Source of the DNA: Caulobacteraceae bacterium
GTDB lineage: Bacteria > Pseudomonadota > Alphaproteobacteria > Caulobacterales > Caulobacteraceae
Direction: 5' to 3'
Assembly: GCA_019695035.1 (NCBI GenBank)
Contig: JAIBAU010000001.1
Coordinates: 1-64,000, forward strand
DNA: 64,000 nucleotides
Shown here: positions 8,665 through 16,402 of the stretch, in pieces
How positions within the stretch are numbered: the stretch's first letter is position 1
Layout: every line of letters starts with the position of its first letter
Position numbers and translations under genes: made by a program
The notes under the pieces: model-generated
Seen by the model: the letters and a program-made list of their open reading frames with translations, nothing else
Database searches by the model: none
Told to the model about the DNA's origin: nothing

Positions 8665-8958
8665 TTACGAGCCGAACCCCTGCAGCAGCAGCACGGCGCC
8701 CTCGGTCGCGGCTTCGCGGTCCACCGAGATGGCGCGATAGGCGTCCGAATGCATCCACGCGGTCGCCTGCCCGGCGTCGGGGAAGGCGATCAGGACGGCC
8801 TTCTGGAGGCCCCACGCCCCCTCAAGAACGGCAGGGCTCTCATCGGCGGCCAGCAGCCGGCCGCCAAACGGCGGCAGGGTCGGAAAGAAGGCCGCGGCAT
8901 AGCGGTCGTAGCGCTGCCGGTCATGGATCGAGAACTGGGCCAGCACATAGGCGGTCAT
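8665..8958 (-). CDS. DUF1330 family protein
   Basis: A 97-aa alpha/beta-barrel-like small protein starting at ATG 8958 (MTAYVLAQFSIHDRQRYDRY). Family features: the opening strand, RYDRYAAAFFPTLPPFGG, and the ending with FPDAGQATAWMHSDAYRAIS. DUF1330 belongs to the dimeric alpha/beta barrel group (ABM/EthD-like); biochemical role unknown. An upstream in-frame start at 8997 would run through the fliQ promoter element, so the shorter start is preferred. It lies 47 bp upstream of folE on the same strand and may share its transcript. Confidence 0.8.
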   Translation of the reverse strand: MTAYVLAQFSIHDRQRYDRYAAAFFPTLPPFGGRLLAADESPAVLEGAWGLQKAVLIAFPDAGQATAWMHSDAYRAISVDREAATEGAVLLLQGFGS

Positions 8959-8971
8959 GCGGCGCTCCGCG

Positions 8972-8998
8972 GCGTTTCTAAAGTCCCCATTAACCATG
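8972..8998 (+). promoter_or_regulatory. Flagellar promoter element with TTAACC half-site (fliQ)
   Basis: GCGTTTC-TAAAG-TCCCC-ATTAACC-ATG repeats the element before flgB (6668-6695) with one base fewer and four or so changes. TAAA-N7-TTAAC resembles a degenerate CtrA site. It starts about 97 bp before the fliQ ATG, leaving a leader of roughly 70 bp. A further TTAAC lies directly before the fliQ start at 9060-9064. Confidence 0.5.
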
Positions 8999-9068
8999 AC
9001 CCGGCAGAAATCTCCCAGCGCCGCCCGGCAAGTCGTGCCGAGTCGCGGGTCGGCTGGAGTTAACGGGT

Positions 9069-9332
9069 ATGAACGGCGCTGAAGTCCTCGATGTCGGCCG
9101 CGACGCCATCTGGCTGACCATCCAGCTCAGCCTGCCGATCCTCATCGTCGGCCTGGTGGTCGGCGTGGTCATCGGCCTGATGCAGGCGCTGACCCAGATC
9201 CAGGAAGCCACCCTGATCTACGCGCCCAAGATCATCGCCATCTTCGTCGCCCTGCTGCTCTTCCTGCCCGTCATGGGCGCGTTGCTGGGCGGCTTCATGC
9301 AGCAGATCGCCGGCCGCATCGCGGGCATGTGA
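9069..9332 (+). CDS. fliQ: Flagellar export protein FliQ
   Basis: 87 aa with two membrane helices. The family pattern VLDVGRDAIWLTIQLSLPILIVGLVVGVVIGLMQALTQIQEATLIYAPKIIAI is clear. FliQ is a small export-gate subunit that packs around FliP/FliR. It starts a tightly packed operon: the fliR GTG begins one base after its stop. Confidence 0.95.
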   Translation: MNGAEVLDVGRDAIWLTIQLSLPILIVGLVVGVVIGLMQALTQIQEATLIYAPKIIAIFVALLLFLPVMGALLGGFMQQIAGRIAGM

Positions 9333-9333
9333 G

Positions 9334-10098
9334 GTGGAGGCCTTTTCCGCCCCCGAGCAGCTCTGGGCGGGTTCGCTGGTCTTCGTGCGGGTGGCCTCGA
9401 TCGTGATGCTGCTGCCAGGGCTGGGCGAACAGGCCATTCCGCCGCGCATCCGCCTGAGCTTCGCCCTGCTGCTGTCCATGGCGATGACGCCGGTGGTGGC
9501 CGGAAGCCTGCCGGGCATCCCCGCTACCGTAGGCGGCATGGGCGCCTGGGTGCTGCGCGAGGCGATCGTGGGCCTGCTGATCGGCTCGATCATCCGCACC
9601 ATGATGGCCGCCCTGTCGGTGGCCGGCGAGATCGTCTCGCTGCAGACCACGCTGAGCTTCGCCCAGACCGCCAACCCCCTGCAGGCCCAGCCCGGCTCGA
9701 CCATCGCTTCGTTCCTTGGGCTGGTGGGCGTGACCCTGGTCTTCGCCACCGGCCTGCATCAGATGTTCATCGGCGCGATCGTGCAGTCCTACGAGCTGTT
9801 CGCCCCGGCCCGCCGGCTGCTGGTCGAGGACGCCGGCGCCCTGGCCGTGCAGACCATGGGGCGGGCTTTCGCCGTGGGGGTGCAGCTGTCGGCGCCGGTC
9901 ATGGTCTTCGCCCTTGTGTTCAACGTGGCGACCGGCCTGGTGGGCCGGGTGATGCCGCAGTTCCAGATCTTCTTTGCCGCCACGCCGCTGAACGTGCTGC
10001 TCGGCCTGTCGGTGTTCGCCCTGAGTCTTGGGACGGTCGGCCTGGTGTGGCTGACGCAGTACTCGGACCTGGTCGCGATCTTCGCCAGGGGGGCCTGA
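9334..10098 (+). CDS. fliR: Flagellar export protein FliR
   Basis: 254 aa, multi-pass membrane protein of the export gate. It has the FliR features: early FVRVASIVMLLPGLGEQAIPPRIRLSFALLLS, REAIVGLLIGSIIRTMMAALSVAGEIVSLQ, FAQTANPL and the ISP-like VFNVATGLVGRVMPQFQIFFAATPLNVLLGL. The start is GTG 9334, one base after the fliQ stop; flhB begins one base after its own stop. Confidence 0.95.
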   Translation: MEAFSAPEQLWAGSLVFVRVASIVMLLPGLGEQAIPPRIRLSFALLLSMAMTPVVAGSLPGIPATVGGMGAWVLREAIVGLLIGSIIRTMMAALSVAGEIVSLQTTLSFAQTANPLQAQPGSTIASFLGLVGVTLVFATGLHQMFIGAIVQSYELFAPARRLLVEDAGALAVQTMGRAFAVGVQLSAPVMVFALVFNVATGLVGRVMPQFQIFFAATPLNVLLGLSVFALSLGTVGLVWLTQYSDLVAIFARGA

Positions 10099-10099
10099 C

Positions 10100-11215
10100 T
10101 TGGCCGAGGCGAACGATCCCGAGTCCAGAACAGAAGAGGCGACACCCAGGAAACTGGAGGAAGCCCGCCGCAAGGGCGATGTCGCCAAGTCCCCCGACGT
10201 TCCCCAATGGCTGTCGCTGGCGGCGGCGTGCGGGGTGATCCTGGCCGGGGGCGGCATGTTCTCGACCCAGATGGCCGGCGACCTGCTGCCGTTCATAGCC
10301 GCGCCCCACGAGATGATCGGCGCGCTGGAAAGCGGCGAGGGCGGCTCGATCATGGCCCGGGCGCTGTGGGCCGGGGCGCCCTTCCTTTGCGCAGTCCTGT
10401 TCGCCGCGGCCGCCGCCGGCGCGGCCGGCAACATCGCACAGCACGGGTTCCTCTGGACCACCGACAAGCTGACGCCGGACTTCAGCCGCCTGTCGCCGAT
10501 GAAGGGGTTCCAGCGGGTCTTCGGCATGGACGGCCTGATCGCCTTCCTGAAGACCGTGGCCAAGGTCGTGGCGGTGGGCTTCATCGCCTGGGTGGCCATG
10601 AAGCCCCATGCGCGGGAGTTCGAGAACCTGGCGGCCCTGTCCCCGGCCGCCATCCTGCCCTTCACCCAGAAGCTGATCGTCGGACTGATGGCCGGGATCC
10701 TGGCGTTCCTGGGCGTGACCGCCGCGGCCGACTGGCTGTGGCAGAAGATCCGCTTCGCCGAAAAGATGAAGATGAGCCGCGAGGAGCTGAAGGAGGACTT
10801 CAAGCAGTCCGAAGGCGACCCGCACGTGAAGGCCCGGCTGCGTCAGCTGCGCATCGAGAAGTCGCGCAAGCGCATGATGCAGAACGTGCCCAAGGCGACA
10901 GTGGTGATCACCAACCCGACCCACTACGCGGTGGCGCTGCGCTACGTGCAGGGAGAGACGCCGGCCCCGCTGTGCGTGGCCAAGGGGGTCGACAGCCTGG
11001 CGCTGAAGATCCGCGAGGTGGCCGGCGAACACGAGGTGCCGATCCTCGAGGACCCCCCGCTGGCCCGCGCGCTCTACGCCACCGTCGAGGTCGACGAGGT
11101 CATTCCCCGCGAGCAGTTCGAAGCCGTCGCGCGCATCATCGGCTTCGTCATGAACCCGAAGAACAAGGGCAAGCGGACCATGCCGCCGCCCCCGCCGCCG
11201 GCCGCCGGCCCGTGA
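10100..11215 (+). CDS. flhB: Flagellar export switch protein FlhB
   Basis: 371 aa from a TTG start (10100). N-terminal ESRTEEATPRKLEEARRKGDVAKS, four membrane helices (about residues 37-215), then the cytoplasmic domain. The autocleavage site NPTH is intact at residues 272-275, so the substrate-specificity switch from rod/hook to filament export should work. The tail is Pro-rich. Third gene of fliQ-fliR-flhB; the next gene is cckA after an 85-bp gap with its own promoter signals. Confidence 0.95.
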   Translation: MAEANDPESRTEEATPRKLEEARRKGDVAKSPDVPQWLSLAAACGVILAGGGMFSTQMAGDLLPFIAAPHEMIGALESGEGGSIMARALWAGAPFLCAVLFAAAAAGAAGNIAQHGFLWTTDKLTPDFSRLSPMKGFQRVFGMDGLIAFLKTVAKVVAVGFIAWVAMKPHAREFENLAALSPAAILPFTQKLIVGLMAGILAFLGVTAAADWLWQKIRFAEKMKMSREELKEDFKQSEGDPHVKARLRQLRIEKSRKRMMQNVPKATVVITNPTHYAVALRYVQGETPAPLCVAKGVDSLALKIREVAGEHEVPILEDPPLARALYATVEVDEVIPREQFEAVARIIGFVMNPKNKGKRTMPPPPPPAAGP

Positions 11216-11235
11216 CCCGCGAGTTAGTGAATTTC

Positions 11236-11261
11236 TTGAACTTGTCGGGCGACGCTAACCT
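11236..11261 (+). promoter_or_regulatory. Candidate housekeeping-sigma promoter of cckA
   Basis: TTGAACT at 11236-11242 and GCTAACC at 11254-11260 are separated by 11 bp, close to the Caulobacter sigma-73 pattern TTGACGS-N10-14-GCTANAWC. A CcrM-type GANTC site (GATTC, 11269-11273) lies just at the predicted transcription start. A match by eye only. Confidence 0.45.
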
Positions 11262-11300
11262 CATGTCTGATTCGCAGAAGGGACGGGCGAGGCCCCACCC

Positions 11301-13391
11301 ATGAGCCAGTCCAGTAACGCGTCCGCACCGAAGCGCCGTTTCGACCCCTGGTCGGCGGCCGCCAGCCTGATGTTCATCGCCGCCGTGGGCGCGGCCGCCT
11401 GGCTGGTGTTCCAGAGCAATCCCGAGAGCGCCTCGGCCGTGCTGCTGCTGGGCGGCTTGGCGGGAGTCGTGTTCCTGGCCCTGTTCGCATTCGGGGCGGC
11501 CGAGAACCGCCGGCCCGTTGTGGCCGATCGCGAGGTGCTGGTCGACGCGCTGGAGGAGCCTGCGGCCGTCGCCGCCCCCGACGGACGCCTGCTGGCCGCC
11601 AATGCAGCCTGGAAGGACGCCTCCGGCGGCGCCCGGCGACTGCCGCAGGGCGCCGATGCGCCCGCCCTCTACGCCGCCCTGGCGCAGGCCCGGGGCGGCG
11701 GCGTCGGCCGCGCGCTGGTGCGGCTCGGGGCGCAGGACTTCGAGGCGGTCGTCACGCGGTTCGAGCATGGCAACTTCCTCGTCCGGGCGGCGACCGAAGG
11801 CGTGCTGTCCCAGCCGCTGCTGCTGGCCGACAACCGCAGCGACCGCGCTGTCGCCCAGGTGGCCACGGACGGATCCGGCGGCCGCGACGCCTTTGCCGCC
11901 GCCGCGCCCTTCGGGGCCGCCGCCCTGTCCAGCCCCGACCTGTTCGAGGCCGAGATCGTCGAGATCAATCCGGCGCTGGCCGCCCTGACCGGCGGCGCCG
12001 CCGCACCGGGGATCCGCTTCGCCGACCTGTTCGAGCCCGCCAGCCTGGCGGAAGCCCGGACCCGCGCCGAGACCAGCCCGGGCTCGCCCATCGAGGCGGT
12101 GCTCAAGGGCGAGAAGCCCCGCCAGGCCCGCCTGATCACCGCCGCCGACGACGGCCGGCCGCTGGTCTATGTGTTCGATATCTCGGACCAGAAGCAGCTC
12201 GAACTGCACCTGGGCCAGGCCCAGAAGATGCAGGCCATCGGCCAGCTGGCCGGCGGCGTGGCGCACGACTTCAACAACCTGCTCACGGCCATCCAGCTGC
12301 AGCTGGACGAGCTGCTGGTTCGCCATCCGGCGGGCGACCCGTCCTACCAGGGCCTCACCCAGATAAAGTCGACCTCCAACCGGGCGGCCGATCTGGTGCG
12401 CCAGCTGCTGGCCTTCTCGCGCAAGCAGACGGTCAAGCGCGAGACCCTGGAGCTGGGCGAACTGATCAGCGCCTTCGAGGTCCTGCTGCGGCGCCTGATG
12501 CGCGAGGACGTGGCGCTGGAGACCGACTACGGCCGCGACCTGCCCAATATCCACGCCGACCGCAGCCAGCTGGAAACGGCGGTGATGAACCTGGCGGTCA
12601 ACGCCCGGGACGCGATGCGGGGCCAGGAGGGGGCCCGAGTGCTGATCCGGACCGCGCGCCTGACCCGCGCCCAGGCGCGCGAGCTGGGCTGGGCCCAGGC
12701 GCCCGAGGGCGACGCCGCCCTGATCGAGGTGTCGGACAACGGGCCCGGCATCCCGCCTGAGCTGACCGCCAAGATCTTCGAGCCCTTCTTCACCACCAAG
12801 GCGGTGGGTGAGGGGACCGGCATGGGCCTGGCCATGGTCTACGGCATGGTCGAGCAGTCGGGCGGCCACATTCACGTGGAGTCGCGGCCCGGCGAGGGCG
12901 CCACCTTCCGCATCTTCCTGCCCGAATACATTGCTCCGCCGGTGACGGAGGCGGCGCCCGAGGCGGCCGCGGCCCAGCCGGCCGCCCCCGCCGCGCCCCC
13001 CAGGCCCCGCGACCTTTCGGGGGCCGGCAAGATCCTCTTCGTCGAGGACGAGCGGGAGGTGCGCACCGTCGCCGCCCGCTTGCTGCGCGCCCGCGGTTAC
13101 GAGGTGATCGAGGCCGGCGACGGCGAGGAGGCGCTGATCCTGGCCGAGGAGCACGCCGGCTCGCTCGACATGCTGATCAGCGACGTCATCATGCCCGGCA
13201 TGGACGGCCCGACGCTGCTGAAGAAGGCGCGCGGCTACCTGGGCGACGCCCCGGTGATGTTCATCTCCGGCTACGCCGAGGCCGAGTTCTCGGACCTGTT
13301 GGAAGGCGAGACGGGCGTGTCCTTCCTGCCCAAGCCGGTGGACATCAAGACCCTGGCCGAGCGGGTGAAGCAGGAGCTGCGGGCGGCCTGA
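11301..13391 (+). CDS. cckA: Cell-cycle hybrid histidine kinase/phosphatase CckA
   Basis: CckA feeds phosphate through ChpT to the master regulators CtrA and CpdR. The 696-aa product has two N-terminal membrane helices (about 20-36 and 47-67), two PAS-like regions (about 78-180 and 205-295), HisKA with the phospho-His in [15 protein letters not shown] at residue 322, an ATPase domain (N box [13 protein letters not shown] boxes [10 protein letters not shown] and [10 protein letters not shown]), a Pro/Ala linker (547-570) and a receiver with phospho-Asp 628 ([12 protein letters not shown]). His322 matches the residue number of Caulobacter crescentus CckA. A GAGG Shine-Dalgarno (11290-11293) supports the start. 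Clearly intact. Confidence 0.95.
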   Translation: MSQSSNASAPKRRFDPWSAAASLMFIAAVGAAAWLVFQSNPESASAVLLLGGLAGVVFLALFAFGAAENRRPVVADREVLVDALEEPAAVAAPDGRLLAANAAWKDASGGARRLPQGADAPALYAALAQARGGGVGRALVRLGAQDFEAVVTRFEHGNFLVRAATEGVLSQPLLLADNRSDRAVAQVATDGSGGRDAFAAAAPFGAAALSSPDLFEAEIVEINPALAALTGGAAAPGIRFADLFEPASLAEARTRAETSPGSPIEAVLKGEKPRQARLITAADDGRPLVYVFDISDQKQLELHLGQAQKMQAIGQLAGGVAHDFNNLLTAIQLQLDELLVRHPAGDPSYQGLTQIKSTSNRAADLVRQLLAFSRKQTVKRETLELGELISAFEVLLRRLMREDVALETDYGRDLPNIHADRSQLETAVMNLAVNARDAMRGQEGARVLIRTARLTRAQARELGWAQAPEGDAALIEVSDNGPGIPPELTAKIFEPFFTTKAVGEGTGMGLAMVYGMVEQSGGHIHVESRPGEGATFRIFLPEYIAPPVTEAAPEAAAAQPAAPAAPPRPRDLSGAGKILFVEDEREVRTVAARLLRARGYEVIEAGDGEEALILAEEHAGSLDMLISDVIMPGMDGPTLLKKARGYLGDAPVMFISGYAEAEFSDLLEGETGVSFLPKPVDIKTLAERVKQELRAA

Positions 13392-13395
13392 TCGT

Positions 13396-13869
13396 CTAGC
13401 GCCAGAGGTCGCTCACGGCGGTGTAGGAGACGCCCCACTGGGTCGGTCCGCCTGCGAGCGTCACCTGCCACCCGTCGGCGGTTTCGGGGTAGCGGTAGAA
13501 GAAGAAGCCGTCGTGGCTTTCGTCGTGCGCCGCGCCGTAGCGAGCCCGCAGCCAGCCGTCGATCGAGGCGAGGTCGCCGGTCCACCAGAAGTTTGCGCCC
13601 TTGAGCTGGCCGTTCCGGAACTCGAACCGGGCCTGATCCCAGTGCATGCCGAGCCAGGTCTGCGGGGCGATCTTCAGCATGGCGTAGCCCGCGCCGAGGG
13701 ATGACCATTCCCCCGAAAACGAACAGCGATAGTCGCTCTCCGGCGTTCCGGGGCGAAACTCGATCGCATGGCAGGGCGCGGCCGAGGCTGGAGCCGGCTG
13801 GGCCTGGACGGCCGATGCCGAGGCGCTGAACAGGATCGCAACGGCGACCATCGAGACGGTGCGGGACAT
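13396..13869 (-). CDS. Secreted hypothetical protein, 157 aa
   Basis: A signal peptide (residues 1-24, ending ASAVQAQ) precedes a small domain rich in aromatic residues (TWLGMHWDQARFEF, GANFWWTGDLASIDGWLRARYG, GFFFYRYPE). Two Cys (about 33 and 49) could form a disulfide. I do not recognise the family. It converges on cckA with 4 bp between the stops, so the two transcripts must overlap at their ends. Confidence 0.65.
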   Translation of the reverse strand: MSRTVSMVAVAILFSASASAVQAQPAPASAAPCHAIEFRPGTPESDYRCSFSGEWSSLGAGYAMLKIAPQTWLGMHWDQARFEFRNGQLKGANFWWTGDLASIDGWLRARYGAAHDESHDGFFFYRYPETADGWQVTLAGGPTQWGVSYTAVSDLWR

Positions 13870-13942
13870 GGACTTCCTCCCCGGGGGCCCATCCTATTCG
13901 CCGCCCATTAGTTGTGCAAATGCAAGAAAAGGTTGCGTAGAC

Positions 13943-15352
13943 CTAGCGGGTCCGGCGGTAGACGTAGGTGGCCCCGTCCTGGTGCAGGACGAGATCGCGG
14001 GCCGGTCCGGTATCGGCGCCTTCGAACTCGAGCAGGATTCCCGGTCCCATGATCGAGGCGTACCGCGTGGGCGACACCGGACGGATGACGAACTGGCCGT
14101 TGGCCATGGTCACGATCAGGCCGGTGGCCCCGCGACTGACCCTGAAAGCGTCGCCCGGCTCGTATTCGTAGTCGCCGACCGCCCTCAGCAGCAGGGGCTC
14201 CGGCAGGTCGATGAAGGTCGGACGGGGGATAATGGTCATGTCGACTGTTTGGGCAGGATCGAGCCAGCGGCGTCCGATGTCGTCCAGGCCCGCGCCGCTC
14301 GCGGCGTCGGCCAGTATCACCACGCCCTTCCGTCGGGCCGGGTTGAATCCCATGAAGTTGCGCGACCCGTCACCGCTGCCGTTCGACCAGTAGTAGGTTT
14401 GACCGTGACGGGTGGTCCGGCGCCAGCCGAGGGCCATTCGGGTGGCGTCGTCGTCCCCCGGCCGGTCGACCGACAGCATCAGGCGCGCGGCCGCCTTCAG
14501 GGCGGGAGGGCCACGGTCGTTGAGGAACAGGTCCAGCAGGACCAGCAGGTCGTCCGCCGTCGAACGAAGGCCGTACGCCGGGGCGATGGCGCCGTCGCCC
14601 GCTGGGCCGACCGGATCGAGGTAGAAGTCGTGACCCCTGGCGCGACGGCCCGCGAGGCGCGGCTCATCCGTCATCACCGTGTCCCTGAGCCCCAGGGGCC
14701 CGGTGACCCGCTCTTGCAGCAACTCCCGGTAAGGACGGCCTGCGCGGAAGGCCAGGGCCTGCCCGAGCAGCGCGAAGCCGAGATTGGAATATTCGAACCT
14801 CGAGCCCGGCTCCCGCTCCAGCCGGTAGTTGGGCAGCCCGTCGTAGAGCTGGGTCAGGGTGTAGCCCGCATACTTGTCGGGCGCGTCCGGCGCGGGATTG
14901 GCGAGATTGTTGGGCCGCAGAGGGAGGGCGGCTCCGTGGGTGGCGAGATCGATCAGCCGGATCGGCCGGCCCCTGAACGAGGGCGCCTCCACGCCAGCCG
15001 GGACATGGTCACTGAGTGGATCGTCGAACTTCGCACGTCCCGCGACCACCGCGTCGGCCAGCAGCAGGGCGGTGAAGATCTTGGTCAGGGAGGCGATTTC
15101 GAAGACCGTGTCGCCACCCAGCGGATACTCGGCCGCATAGGCCGCGTCCCGCGCCGACAGGACCCGCCGGCGGCGACGGTCGAGCAAGCCCGCGACGGCC
15201 CCGCGCGCCGCCTGCTGGCGCACGATGCGATGGCTCATCAGGTCGCCTAGCTCGGATACAGGGTCCGCCGCGGCGAGGGCGTCGTGCGAGTTCGCCAACG
15301 ACGTTCCAAGGACCGCGAGAAGCAGGGTGCGACGATCGACGCTGGACGGCAT
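13943..15352 (-). CDS. Serine hydrolase, beta-lactamase/PBP fold (class C-like)
   Basis: 469 aa with an N-terminal export signal that contains a weak twin-arginine motif (VDRRTLLLAV). The catalytic SxxK is S88-L-T-K91 within FEIASLTKIFTALLL and the second motif YSN is at 188-190. The expected third motif (KTG or HxG) is not obvious; WSNGSGDGSRNF near residue 315 may take its place. A C-terminal beta-rich extension of about 100 residues follows. Likely a periplasmic D-Ala-D-Ala carboxypeptidase-like or esterase-like enzyme; a clinically relevant beta-lactamase is less likely. It lies 47 bp downstream of the AraC gene on the same strand and may be co-transcribed. Confidence 0.8.
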   Translation of the reverse strand: MPSSVDRRTLLLAVLGTSLANSHDALAAADPVSELGDLMSHRIVRQQAARGAVAGLLDRRRRRVLSARDAAYAAEYPLGGDTVFEIASLTKIFTALLLADAVVAGRAKFDDPLSDHVPAGVEAPSFRGRPIRLIDLATHGAALPLRPNNLANPAPDAPDKYAGYTLTQLYDGLPNYRLEREPGSRFEYSNLGFALLGQALAFRAGRPYRELLQERVTGPLGLRDTVMTDEPRLAGRRARGHDFYLDPVGPAGDGAIAPAYGLRSTADDLLVLLDLFLNDRGPPALKAAARLMLSVDRPGDDDATRMALGWRRTTRHGQTYYWSNGSGDGSRNFMGFNPARRKGVVILADAASGAGLDDIGRRWLDPAQTVDMTIIPRPTFIDLPEPLLLRAVGDYEYEPGDAFRVSRGATGLIVTMANGQFVIRPVSPTRYASIMGPGILLEFEGADTGPARDLVLHQDGATYVYRRTR

Positions 15353-15399
15353 GCGGATATTCCCGACTGACTGGTGACGCAGCCTTGCCGCCCGCGAGG

Positions 15400-16245
15400 T
15401 CAGGCGTCTTGAAGAATGTTGCAGCGAGCCGGGCTCGTCACCGCATCACGATAGCGCGCGGGCGTGACCCCGAGTTGTCGGGCGAAGGCGCGGGACATGT
15501 GGCTCTGGTCGGCAAACCCGGCTTCCGCAGCGACCCGTGCGAGTGGCGCGCCGCGGGAGATCAAGCGTTGCGCGACACGCACCCGACGCTGCATCAGATA
15601 GGCGTGCGGCGTCACGCCCAGATCGCGAGCGAACCCCCGAACCAGCTGGAACCGGCTGACGCCGGCGGCTTCGGCGAGCTCCCTGAGCGAGGCCGGGGAA
15701 CCCGGGTCGTCGTCCAGGCGCTGGCGCGCCCTGGCCACGCTGGGGGCCGACGCGCCGCGCGGGGGCCCCTCCGCGCTGTGCCGGGCCCGCACCACCATGA
15801 AGACCCGCGCGACGGCCTCCTCGACGGCCAAGGGCTCAGAGCCCTCGCGGGTGACGCGCCCGAAGAGCGTCTCCAGGCCGGCTCTGAGGTCAGGATCGCG
15901 CAGCACCGGGCGAGCAATTTCGAGGGTCTGGCGACCGTCCTCGCCGGCGATGTCCCCCACTAGGTCGGGATCGAAGTAAAGCATCCGCCAGGCCCGCCCG
16001 CCATCGGCCACCGGGGCGCCATCGTGCATCTCCTCGGGATTGACGGTGATGACGTCGCCGGCCACGGCCTCGACCCGTCCGACCGGGCTCCAGGTTCGAT
16101 GCGCGCCGCGGTCCAGGAGTCCGAGCCCGTAGCTGTCGTGGGCGTGCCGGGGAAAGGGCCGGTCAGACGCGATCGACGTGGCCTCGATGCCGCGCGTATT
16201 GCTGGCGTGCTGCCGGGCCCGGTGCTCTGCGCGGTGCTGGGTCAT
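15400..16245 (-). CDS. AraC-family transcriptional regulator
   Basis: 281 aa from ATG 16245. The N-terminal cupin-like sensing domain carries RPFPRHAHDSYGLGLLDRG and NPEEMHDG; the C-terminal double helix-turn-helix (about 185-275) has LRELAEAAGVSRFQLVRGFARDLG and the closing signature AAEAGFADQSHMSRAFARQLGVTPARYR. The cupin layout suggests a small-molecule ligand. It is divergent from the repeat-protein gene at 16403 and upstream of the serine hydrolase, either of which could be its target. A longer frame extends upstream but has no family support. Confidence 0.88.
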   Translation of the reverse strand: MTQHRAEHRARQHASNTRGIEATSIASDRPFPRHAHDSYGLGLLDRGAHRTWSPVGRVEAVAGDVITVNPEEMHDGAPVADGGRAWRMLYFDPDLVGDIAGEDGRQTLEIARPVLRDPDLRAGLETLFGRVTREGSEPLAVEEAVARVFMVVRARHSAEGPPRGASAPSVARARQRLDDDPGSPASLRELAEAAGVSRFQLVRGFARDLGVTPHAYLMQRRVRVAQRLISRGAPLARVAAEAGFADQSHMSRAFARQLGVTPARYRDAVTSPARCNILQDA

Positions 16246-16402
16246 CGCGCGAGAATAGCGTTGGCGGCTGCGCCGCGGAACGGGGCCGATGCGCGACGAG
16301 AGCGAACGGCCGAACAGAACCCCCCGGGCGCCACTCGCCCGCCGGTAGTTTGACCGAACATTGGTTTTCCTGTCCTCTCCGGGCCGGGCATGGGGGCGGG
16401 TG

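Noticed and set aside
11148-13154. Minus-strand open frame opposite cckA
   Set aside because: cckA is complete with all catalytic motifs; the opposite frame is low-complexity and has no domain.
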